This document shows positions 1 to 57,800 of a stretch of 64,000 bases of DNA, piece by piece. Position numbers and translations under genes: made by a program. The notes under the pieces are model-generated. The model was not told the DNA's origin and did no database searches. It saw only the letters and a program-made list of their open reading frames with translations. How positions within the stretch are numbered: the stretch's first letter is position 1; the number at the start of each line of letters is the position of its first letter. This DNA comes from Crambe crambe (taxonomy: Eukaryota; Porifera; Demospongiae; Poecilosclerida; Crambeidae): contig OZ004597.1 in NCBI GenBank assembly GCA_963924555.1, positions 2,188,404 to 2,252,403 on the forward strand, written 5' to 3'.

Positions 1-1287
1 CGGCCTGTGTTATCAAAAAGGACGCAGAAGACTGCCGCCAAATGACCCAGAATCATGCATTGCTATTACAAGAAGAAGAGTCACTTCACATAATCAAGCC
101 AGCTGAAGGAGTAGAAAAATATAGCTGTTTGATAACTCACTGACCTTGTTCAATTGCCCATAGAGCCAGGGGCTCCTGAAAACCTGTGGATTGAATTCCA
201 CTGAAATCTGACGAGCACTAACCAAATTACCTTCAAATCAAGAAAAAAGGTAATTTAACAAAACACTATTTTAGTGTCATTTACATAAGTTGGCTATTGG
301 CTGTTGCTGAAAATTTAACTTCAGTTCTTTGCATCTTTTAGATGCATGTAGACCAGAACAAAGAATTCTATCTAGAAAGAAATGATGGGAATGGTTATAG
401 GTATTGAAGCATATCGTGCTGTCTAATACTTTTATCTGCATTTTCTTCATGATGAATGCAAGCAGTAGCACCAGCTCCAACTATGCTGGTCAGCCCTGAA
501 GTCCTCTGGTAATTGTGGTCTTGCAGGAGATTCAGTAACTTCAAACATATCAGCTCCAGGTGTTTATTCTCAACATGCTTGTTCCTGCATTCCTGAATAT
601 TCGGAGATACGTCATCATCAATATCACGTGCGCGGAAAAAAAGCGGACGAAATTAACAAGTAGTATACGGAATATAATCTTACAACTTCTCTGTAGGTTA
701 GGTCTCTTTCTTGTCCAAGCCAATTTTTCGCTTTTGGAAGCAACTACAGTAAAATTCGCTCAATTAAAAACATTCTACATATTAAGAGAGCCCACAGCAA
801 CACTTCCACTGCCTCACAAAATTCCTACCCTTCGCTCTAGTAGCGATTTTTTAATGAAAATTGATGTCAAGATCGCAACTGCATGCATGTTCATCTTTCT
901 ATACATTAGCTGCCTCCAGCAAGCCCTTGGGGCAGCCACAATAAGATCCTCATCTCGCTAGCATACCTTGTGCTGCTCCAATTCTGCCTTTAAAATCTGC
1001 AAAAAGAGAAGAGATTAAGCTAAATCAATATATCGGGAATAAATGCGCTATTTCTGCAGAGAAACAGTACGATATGGACTCCGAAAAAGAGCTCAATTCT
1101 GATCACCTTTGCTGCCTCTTGACAGGGACTGGCTTCTAGAAATTTCGCCACCAGAAAGAATAGTTCTAGTGTGATTTATGAAGGGAGAGATGGAATAAGT
1201 CAATGCCTGTCTGAAGGAAAGAAATGCTTTTTAACGAAGTTCATTACCTTTTCGATCAAACTCTCCCGCTTTTGAATTACCGTCCAT
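1..1287 (-). CDS. Unknown small coiled-coil-like protein, partial, tentative
   Basis: I do not recognise this product. A chain of minus-strand exons joins in phase: 1287..1248 (ATG, begins MDGNSKAGEFDRK), 1135..1107, 996..967 (ILKAELEQHK) and 592 onward (ECRNKHVENKHLELICLKLL). The junctions use good donors (GTAATG, GTGATC, GTATGC) and TAG/CAG acceptors. The last exon stays open to a stop at 397..395, or may splice near 440 to a further exon at about 220..121, which is open (ARQISVEFNPQVFRSPWLYG) and has a strong GTCAGT donor. The charged, Leu-rich sequence suggests a helical or coiled-coil protein. The start lies only 99 bp downstream of the DHDDS stop on the same strand. The exons are short and the last acceptor is weak, so the model may be wrong. 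The gene may continue beyond position 1. Confidence 0.33.
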
Positions 1288-1386
1288 TCTTCAGGTTGAC
1301 CTGAATAATTAATCAAGTGGGCGGCGGGTGGAGTTTCATAAAAAAATAGTGCCCGTAAAATAAAATTTGCAGTAGAGAAAATGACT

Positions 1387-3002
1387 TTAGAAATGTGGAC
1401 AAGCCTGCTCTAAGTATGATCTATGTTTTCTTCTGATATGGTGAATGAATGCTTCAATTCTTTCTTGTCTCTGTTGAGCATACTCAGAGATTCTCCTGTC
1501 CAATGTGGCTGAATCACAGGTCATGATCACCGATTCATCCAGCATCTGAGTGACACACTTTGTATCACATTCATATTGCACACGATTTCTGTGTTCTTTG
1601 TGTTTCTCTCTAGCATCCTGCTTATAAATTAGCACATTGTATTATACTCAAATAAGCAGATTGATTCTTGCTTGCCTGTAGGGTGGAATAATTCAGTTGG
1701 TATGTCAAAATGGCAGAAAAGAAATTCCAGATTGAAAATTCTGGCCATAAAACATCTTGAAAGCACAAATAAGAGTACGAACTCTACAGATAAAGAATAA
1801 TAAGTGTTTGAACTAATCATCATCACAGGGTACCATTAATTATACCTGCCACAGTAAGAAATCGCTTAATCTGACCTCACCCGAAGTCCTTATGACTAGA
1901 TCAGGAGCCGGAGAATCTCCTGTGTACAGACACCTTTCAAATAGCTCCTCAGATACATCACTAAAAAAGTAATAAGAGCATTAACTTATATGTACATACA
2001 GTGGAACCTCATAATGCAGACACCTTTAGGTCACCACTAATAATTGTCCTGATATCTAGAGAATTTCAAGGTAATAAAGTGTCCTAATTTTAAACTTCTA
2101 GTCCTTATTGAGGGGTCCCAACTGTAGCAGTTTAATTTGCATACAGACCTAGGATGAATCATTCCCTCTTCAGTCCCTTGTGCCAATCTTCGGATGGCTG
2201 CTGTCATCTCGTGCCGTGATGTATAAGAGAAGCAAACATTCAGAAAGGCCTGGTCATTATCTCTTGTCAAGTTGACGGCTCTTGCCACCGCCTCCAACAC
2301 ATCCTTAGGTAGCAATTCTAAGTCTCCCAGAATACGAATACACACACCATACTTCATTATCAGCTCCCTATGGGCAGAGTTAAAAATAACTGTTGACCCT
2401 TGGCCATTTTTCGTGCAAATTACCAAATGGCCAACTATCAATAGTGAAAGCCACATATGCATGGGCAGCAATGGCTTACTCCTGACTTTGCTATTATAAA
2501 CTGATTAAGTCAACCCCTGAAATGAGGCCACCCTTTATTCACAATACTTAATTGACCCCAGGGTGGAAGTCACATGTACATATGCCACTAGCACTTACTC
2601 CATGTCATAATTATGGTGAAGTATATGTCACTGACAAACACACAAACGAGTAGCTATATTAATGTAGCTTGCTGCACACCTTTTATCAAGGAGTTTAGCT
2701 ACCTTCTGCTTTGCCAATTCCATCAATCCATCCACTTCCTCCTTTGAGCGTTTAAAGTTCTCAATACTGAACACATAAACTGTCATCTCAGAGATCCCAA
2801 GGTCAAGGCACCATTCCAAGGATTCCATGAACTTGTCAAAACCCAACACATGGCCCTGAAAAACTTTACTGTACTGCATCTTTCTGGCAAACCGTCTGTT
2901 TCCATCCATAATCATAGCCACGTGTCTCGGGATGTGGCCTGTTTTAAGAATTTTGCAGCACAGGGAACGGAACCAGCTACTATTCTTCCTTTCTTCACTC
3001 AT
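1387..3002 (-). CDS. DHDDS: Dehydrodolichyl diphosphate synthase complex subunit DHDDS
   Basis: This is a cis-prenyltransferase that extends farnesyl-PP with isopentenyl-PP to make the dolichol precursor for N-glycosylation at the ER. Five exons: 3002..2680, 2367..2149, 1960..1846, 1783..1676, 1617..1387. Phases close exactly and give 331 residues (human about 333). The catalytic-Asp motif MDGNRR is at residues 32-37 (Asp33), the SIENFKRS block follows, and [15 protein letters not shown] at 205-219 is the substrate/Mg region. The C-terminus ends LEQACPHF and lacks the RxG motif of NUS1/NgBR-type subunits, so it probably works as a heteromer. The last intron (1675..1618, 58 bp) has a GC donor (CAG|GCAAGC). 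An in-frame upstream Met exists at 3038, but Met3002 matches the family N-terminus better. Divergent from ARMC2. Confidence 0.95.
1997..2126. mobile_element. MITE with TA-flanked terminal inverted repeats (DHDDS intron 2)
   Basis: A 130-bp segment begins TACAGTGGAACCTC (1997-2010) and ends GGGGTCCCAACTGTA (to 2126), which are imperfect inverted repeats with TA at both tips. This is the layout of a small non-autonomous Tc1/mariner- or pogo-type element. It lies wholly in the intron between exons 2 and 3 (2148-1961). No coding capacity is seen. Related copies are at 15243-15468 and 58086-58303. Confidence 0.6.
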
Positions 3003-3284
3003 GGCCAAGACGAGACTACAGAGAAATGTGAATATCAAATTTCACAGTCTTTCGCTTATTTAGAACATAAACTCGGTTGGGCTTGGCTTCTAAGTTTTAT
3101 CTCGATCCAAAAACGTCAAGCTCCCAAATGTAGTCCCTTCATTAAAGGTAAGAAATATACGCTTGCTTATTAAGTACTCAGATACTGGGCAAGAACTTTT
3201 TAAAATTTGTTTACATTTTCAAAATAGAGCCCACCTATAATCAATAAACAACAAAATTATTTCGTCCAGATCGCCATCTCAAAC
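3003..3284. promoter_or_regulatory. Divergent promoter region DHDDS / ARMC2
   Basis: 282 bp separate the DHDDS start codon (minus) from the ARMC2 start codon (plus), so both genes must fire from this short A+T-rich interval, which also holds both 5' UTRs. I see no clear TATA box at a defined spacing. The bidirectional role is inferred from gene order. Confidence 0.6.
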
Positions 3285-16973
<13,689 letters not shown>

Positions 16974-17301
16974 CATTATAAATAATTATATACAGTCATT
17001 GACAACCATTTTAACTCTTCAAACAGGTACTTTATTTTATTTCATTTTGTAGTCAAAAAGAAAAATTCTTGATAGTATTATTACAACGATAATGAATAAA
17101 TAATTTTCAGTGATGCATAAATAAATAAATAATTTTACACTTAAATAATAGATAACTGAGACGGTTTTATAATTTTCAATTATGTACAGTACAAAAAATG
17201 CAGGAGTAAGAAAAAGAGAGGGGGAAAAAAAAAGAAGATACATACACTGAATACTGGACCCGTATACAACCAAAAATAATCACAGCATAGGAATCTACAT
17301 A
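16974..17301. terminator. Convergent 3' region ARMC2 / TRABD with overlapping poly(A) signals
   Basis: ARMC2 has AATAAA on the plus strand at 17095-17100 and further AATAAA words to about 17130. TRABD, on the minus strand, has AATAAA at 17036..17031 and 17041..17036. If used, the two 3' UTRs overlap by roughly 60 bp or more. A+T-rich with no coding content. Confidence 0.5.
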
Positions 17302-18186
17302 TTACCACAATTTTATTTTCCTTCCAAGGAAGTACATGGCAGAAACAGAACAAACGAAAATACCAAGTCTGAAGGAGAACTTGAGACCTGACCATACTAC
17401 TAAGCTAGTTCTCGAGGGTCTGGGTGTGCTCATGAGCGGACGAATGTCACCTACTGCCATCCACTTGGAGCAAACTCCTCTCACGTGACCCAATCCCATT
17501 ACTCCTACAACAGTCACTGGTGGTCCATACGGTTCCTCAGCACAATTTGCTGCCTTCATCAAAGAGTAAGCAAGGATCCTGTCCCTCTCATTAACGAATA
17601 CTTCAGACACCTCAGGGAATTGAGCTCCCAATTCACCCATGAGAATTTGCACCATGTCTCTAGACTTCAGCTCTTCTATCTGCTCAATTGTAATTTGGTT
17701 ATTTCCAAGTGCCTGGAGAAGGGAAAAAGTCAAGCGGAGTTTATTCCAAAGGGAGAGAGAAGCGAGGAGTCTTTTGAAGGTTATGCCAACCAATCTGTCT
17801 CCCAGAATCACATCTGCTCCAATTTTTCTTGCTTCTTCATAACCAGCCCTAAATTCTTCACCTGGTGCAACCCCCAACTGCTGAGTCAGCTCTGCAGTCA
17901 ACTTGAGGAACATGGACTGTGTGATACCAGCTACCACTCCGTCTCTCCGAATAAAGCTCCTTAGCTTTTCAAATGTAACGCTCCTGGCCTCCCTGAGAAT
18001 ATCCTCTTTTGAATACTGGAAAATTATCCTCCTGTCGCCGCAAACTTCTAATACAACACAGCGAGGATTGTGCTGAGTTATCGTACGCCTAACATCCTCG
18101 ACACTCTCTTTGCTAAAATGGATCGTCCCCACGATATGGACCTTGGAACCGTTAGGGCAGTCGAGTGAAGTTATGGTGGTAGACAT
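17302..18186 (-). CDS. TRABD: TraB domain-containing protein (TRABD-like), single exon
   Basis: A TraB/PrgY-family protein of 294 residues, encoded by one exon. The family's two GxxH motifs are present: GTIHFS (Gly20-His23) near the start and GLGHVRG (His234). Conserved acidic residues lie in LEVCGDRR (Glu47, Asp51) and LGDRLVGITFKR (around 128-139). A hydrophobic segment at about 268-287 near the C-terminus suggests a tail-anchored protein. In plants and animals, members are linked to the outer mitochondrial membrane; metalloprotease-like activity has been proposed for the fold but is not shown here. It is shorter than human TRABD (about 376), mainly at the N-terminus. Head-to-head with PSMG1. 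Confidence 0.9.
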   Translation of the reverse strand: MSTTITSLDCPNGSKVHIVGTIHFSKESVEDVRRTITQHNPRCVVLEVCGDRRIIFQYSKEDILREARSVTFEKLRSFIRRDGVVAGITQSMFLKLTAELTQQLGVAPGEEFRAGYEEARKIGADVILGDRLVGITFKRLLASLSLWNKLRLTFSLLQALGNNQITIEQIEELKSRDMVQILMGELGAQFPEVSEVFVNERDRILAYSLMKAANCAEEPYGPPVTVVGVMGLGHVRGVCSKWMAVGDIRPLMSTPRPSRTSLVVWSGLKFSFRLGIFVCSVSAMYFLGRKIKLW

Positions 18187-18500
18187 ATCGCTTTAACACT
18201 CGGCGAGATCTCGGCCAACAATAGTTGTTATTATACACAATGAGCTGTAACTAACTGGCTTTGCAGCAGCAGCATGAATGACTGACAGACACTATTCAAA
18301 CCCGGGAGAACAATCTACGCACATAGTTGCTGCTTTATATCGCCGCTTGCCAGATGCTTCGTCAGCACAACATCGACAGGTGGTGAGTTGTGCAAGATCA
18401 AACTTGCCACGGTTTGTTTTCATCCTGACAACGTGGTGTGCTTTATATAGAATCACTACTAAATTAATTAGTTGGTGAGCATGCCTCGGTAAAATAAGCA
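18187..18500. promoter_or_regulatory. Divergent promoter region TRABD / PSMG1
   Basis: 314 bp between the two start codons. Inferred bidirectional promoter from the head-to-head order. No specific factor site is assigned. Confidence 0.55.
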
Positions 18501-19860
18501 ATGGACTTTGGAATTTCACTGGATCCATCTTTGGTGACCCAAAGGCATTCTTTGGAAGACTCTTCAGATGAAGAAAATGTTGAGAATACCAGGGACTATG
18601 ATATTAGTAAAACTTTCTGTATTTCCAATCATGAGTACCTAAGCAAAGGTCCAAATCTGATCATTGCTGTCGGCCAAGCACCATCCATCTTTGTTAAAAG
18701 TCACTTCAAACTAGACTCACTTCCTTTATCCAGAATAACAGCTAATTCTGCAGCTGTTTTTAGAGATAAGCATTTTCCTGCTGATACACACAATTCTGAT
18801 TGTATTGTCAGTGAAATGTTTGACATCAGCAGTAAAGACTCCATTACTGAAAAATTCACCCTTTTCATTCACGAGCAGCAGCTAAAATCTCAATACTGCA
18901 ATGTATGGTGTGCCAAGGTACGAGTTTGTGTGTGTGTGTGTTTTTCTACCACCCGACTGCTATAATATTTCTCACACAGGTTATTCAACTGATTCAGCCA
19001 AGGCGTGTGGTGATCCTTGTGTCTAAGAAATCACATGAGTACCTCTCTTCTCACTCACCAGGTCCAGACTGTGACTCTACCCAGATGCTGAAGAGTTTGC
19101 AGTCAAGTTCATGGACACTCCCCCCATTTGCTAGCAGCTTGGAGTCTCCTAATACCATCATAGGAGAATCTGCTGCTGGTATGGAGTTGAAAGCTATTGT
19201 AGAAGGACATGATCTCATCCTGAGTATGAGTAGAGACACTGGGTACCTCCAGTAATTTGTTAGAAGAAATTGAATGCAGGGCTATTAAAAGACTCCCTAA
19301 AGATAATTAACTTGTGTTGGTGGTAGGTTTGTTCTCTCTTGGCAAACATCTTGCTGGATTCACAACTTCATCTGTTATTGTTTTTTCTTGCTTCCTCCTT
19401 TTAGTTTGACTTCGTCTATTGTTTTTCTTGCTTCCTCCTTTCATCTATTGTTTTTTCTTGCTTTCTCCTTTAGTTTTGACACACTGTCAACTGCATGCCA
19501 TACCAGCTGCAATGGTGATATGTTACTCTGAAACGACACAAAGCACCAAGGAGTGTGTATCAGCTTTCAAACCTATTCTCACTCATCCACTGTTGGCCAA
19601 TAATATAGCGATCAATGTAAGTTATAATGTAAAGACGTTAGCACCGTCTCCCTCTCACTTCCTCTTCATCCTCTCACCCTCCCTCCCTCCCTCCCCTCCC
19701 CTCTCACCTCCTCTTTCACTTCCTCTCTCCCCTCCCCTCTCACTTCCTCTAACTCTCTCTTGAACTATTTATTCCCGTGTAGCCTGAGCGAGAAGCCTTC
19801 CAGGTGATCAAAAAACTCACACCCAGACCAAGAGACGACTTGAGTAACTTGTACACCTAG
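18501..19860 (+). CDS. PSMG1: Proteasome assembly chaperone 1 (PSMG1/PAC1)
   Basis: PAC1 pairs with PAC2 (PSMG2) to build the alpha ring of the 20S proteasome. Four exons: 18501-18917, 18980-19178, 19474-19616, 19783-19860. Phases close for 278 residues (human 288). Family blocks visible: NLIIAVGQAPSIF for the first beta strand, VIQLIQPRRVVILVS, PNTIIGESAAV, LHAIPAAMVICYSE, SAFKPIL, and the C-terminal LSNLYT. The acceptor of exon 3 lies in a three-copy pyrimidine-rich tandem repeat (19369-19480), and an upstream copy offers a decoy AG that would put a stop two codons in. AATAAA at 19997-20002 is a candidate poly(A) signal and sits on the coherin stop codon. Confidence 0.93.
19369..19480 (+). 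repeat. Pyrimidine-rich tandem repeat at PSMG1 exon 3 acceptor
   Basis: Three imperfect copies of a ~30-40 bp unit containing TATTGTTTTTTCTTGCTTCC. Copies 1 and 3 end in TTTAGTTT-type AGs. The last is the real splice acceptor (19473/19474). Confidence 0.85.
19768..19773 (-). terminator. Candidate poly(A) signal of the coherin gene
   Basis: AATAAA on the minus strand, about 220 nt downstream of the coherin stop, inside the last intron of PSMG1. Use would place PSMG1 exon 4 antisense within the coherin 3' UTR. Confidence 0.4.
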
Positions 19861-19992
19861 CTCTCTATTATAGTAGCAATGATGCTGAAAGTATCAACAT
19901 AAGTTATTCTAATATATACAGAGGTCAAAGTTCAGTGTTTCTATTTGAGAGTACTACATTACATGACACTACTATGATAGTACTATAAATGT

Positions 19993-54430
<34,438 letters not shown>

Positions 54431-54828
54431 TGTGCGTGGGATACTGCAGGAAAATTATATCTACTTAGAAGAATTGCCTAGAGATGCAGCTAGTGCAGCG
54501 TGCATTTGTGCAGCGCCTGCCCCACCCCCTTAATTAATTTGCAAAAAAGAAATATATTAATTTTTTACCTTATCCTTGGCAGATTATAAGACTTTCTGTT
54601 TTCTTGCAGAGTATAACAGTACTGATACAAGGAGAAGACCTTAGCTAGATCCTCACCAGAACAAACTTGTAGAGAAGTAAATATTTGTGCGCCCTCGAAC
54701 TACGAGACACACCCATTTGCGTGATTATTCACGACTATGAATTTTGTTTATGAGATAACGAGATGGGTGTGTGTGGCCGGGTGTGACCGATTCGATATGG
54801 GTGTGGTCAAGGACAGGAAGTGAGTAGG
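54431..54828. promoter_or_regulatory. Divergent promoter region coherin / GTF3C3
   Basis: 398 bp between start codons of the giant cadherin (minus) and GTF3C3 (plus). Includes a mixed A+T-rich part and a GTGTGG-rich part near 54770-54800. Inferred bidirectional promoter. Confidence 0.5.
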
Positions 54829-57800
54829 ATGGAGATTGAGGAAGGGAGCAGTGGATCAGCAGAGAGCTCAGGTGGCAGTGATGATGAGGTTGAAGAGGGC
54901 TGGGGAGAGGAGGGAAGTGGTGAAATGGCAGTGCAGGTTAGAGTCCACAATGAGTGTCTAGTTTTTGTAAACCACACCCCTTCATGAATAAGGCAGAATT
55001 GCAGAATGAAAGATAGGTCCCACTACATGTGTGGTATTAATCTTAGGTGAAAGAGTTTTTTTCTGAGCTGAATATCGATGAGGGCAAGCAGAAGAAGCGT
55101 CTTTTGGATTTTGGTTTCCGAGTGCCACGACGCAAGAGCGTTCTTCCTCATCATCTTCACTCTGTCATGGGTAGTGCCAACCTGAGGCTGGCTCGTGGAG
55201 ACACGTCTGGTGCCATTGAGCTGTGCAAAGAGATCATAAGACAAGGTGAGGTGTTCTTACAAACCTAAAGCAATTGCTGCAGTTGCTCCAAACAGCATAC
55301 TGTAGATTTTTGTTGCATGCAAACAATAGTGCATACTAATCTGACTGCCCATGATTGTATATAATATGTATAGCACCACAGGCTTCTGAACCATATCTCA
55401 CCCTGGCCACCATTTATGAGGAACTTGAAGATGAGAAGAAACTCTTCCAGATCCTCTTGATTGCAGCTCACCTCAAAAGGAATGACCAGGACCTGTGGTT
55501 AAAGTGTGCTGCACTAGCCAAGAAACAGATGAATCTTCATGTAGCATCACAATGTTTGTCTAAAGGTAATATATAGCTATCCCTGAATTAGTGGTTTATC
55601 CTATGAAATTAATTATTATATCCAGCAATAATGATTGAGCCCAAGAATATCAAACTGATCTGGGAGAGGGCTTCTTTGTATGGTGAGATGGGAGACAACA
55701 AGAGAGCAATTGATTCCTATGAGCAGATCTTGAAGGTTAATTATATGTTGCTATTATCTATGTCCCATGGATGCATGGATTCATCTATGGATTGCAGCTA
55801 TAATATCCCAATTCTTGCAGTTACTTCCTCAAAATGCTGGCTGCAGATATGTAGAGATCACCAAGGAGCTGGCTACAGTGAGTAATTTGATTAAATGGCT
55901 GATGTGAAGTGATCAGTAACTGATACAATACATGCATGTATTATAGCTTTATCATGAAGTTAATAATACTCCTAAAGCTGTTGAAATTCTTGGAAGAGTT
56001 CTTGTCACCCATCCTGAGTTGGTAGATGAAGAAATCATCAATATTCTTGCTGAGCTATGCATCATTTCTAAAGCTTATGAGCAAATTTATGAGGTATAGA
56101 GTATTAGATGCAGAACAATCCAAATATGTGACATTATATATGGCAGGTTATCACTGGATTTTACCATATGGTACCTCAGCCTGTTGCTCCGTCAGAAAAT
56201 GACAATTGCTTGCCATCACTAGATGCACCAGTGAATCTAGATGATGTCTCGCTGACCACTGCATTGAGGATATCAATATCCGGAGACGATATGGAACTCG
56301 GATCAGATACGATGCCCTGTGGAGAAGTTGCAGCTGAACAAGAAAAATCAGAGGACACTTTAATACTTCCAGATGAAATGCCTGTGGATTTACGAGTCAA
56401 ACTTGCTCTAGCCATGATCCATCTAGGAAAAAAGTTCCCTGAGGTATTGGTAGCTATTACACCTTGTCCATGTGTGTTAAATATGATGACTCAGAAATTA
56501 CTAGAACCTATTTTTTCAAGTCCTGAAGATTATGGTGATCTATTTCTTGACATAGCTGATGCCTACATTTCTAATGGTAAACTTGGAATTTTTTTTTTGA
56601 TGCTGCATTATGTCTGTGTGTGCATGGATGCATGCAGCTGAATACAGAGCAGCTCTTCCACTTCTCTCTGCTCTAGTTGGTACCAGCAGGTATTCACAGG
56701 CAGGTGTCTGGCTTAAGCACGCAGAATGTCAGCACATGCTGAATGATTTAGAAGGAGCTTGTATGTCTTACTCCAAAGTTCTTTCTCTGGTTCCCCATCA
56801 CACTGATACCAGGTCTGCGTTGAATTCCCATTTTAAATTATCTCAAATTTGCTTTGATGGACTGCTCTCATGTATTCCATAACAGTTGGACTAATTTTCA
56901 GCCATGAGAGTACTATAGTAATCATGGAGAGCTGTCAAAGCAAGCCATGAAGCTACTATAGTAACCATGGAGAGCTGTCAAAGCCACATCCACAAAAGAT
57001 CCCCAACATTTTAAAATTCTCCATTACCATTCTTCTCTAGACTTCAGTTGGCCACACTTTATGTTCAAATGGGTAACACTGAGGATGCTCTGATGGTTCT
57101 GGAATCAGACCCCAATCCTGACCGGACCCAGGAAGATGAAAGTGTGGAAGCAACTCACATGATTTCCATCTCTGAAGTGGATTCTTTTGTCAACCAAGTG
57201 GAAACTGGTTTGGATATGAGTGACAAAGAGTCATCTACTCAGGTAGCTATGGCATGCCCACTCGAATAGCCTGGAGCAAAGTTACACTTCACATGATTTA
57301 ATTTTTAGGATGTACGTTTAACTATCCATAAATATAAGCTTCTTTTGTCTTCTGGGAAACTGAAAGAGTATGTTCATGCTGGATGTTCTCTGCTAGCATT
57401 TCTATTCCGAGACATTTACAAGCATCCTGAAATTAAAGGTAATAGCTAAATGTAACCTACCAAAAATTCTTTATAAAAATTTTATTTCCATATTAATAAT
57501 TATATTAGTCCTTATCAAATTGAAGATAAAGAAGAAGAAAATATTTCGAAACTTGGTTGGTACAGATAGTCGAAAGCCAGGAGAAGACATGGAGATAGAA
57601 AAGCTCCTTTCTCCTCCGGATTGGTTTAATTTGTATCAGGAAACCTGCACCGGACTTTTGAGAATAGGCACAGCATCATGCCACTATAGGATCATCTATT
57701 TAATCTACTGTGCCGCTATAAATAACAAATTTTCTGGAGATCTTGAGAAAGTTAGTTCTAATGTATATTCTGTCATTGTATTTACCTTTTTTCCCACTAT

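Noticed and set aside
560..961. 133-codon plus-strand open frame
   Set aside because: No recognisable domain; it overlaps the intron and exon of a minus-strand gene model and lacks promoter or splice support.
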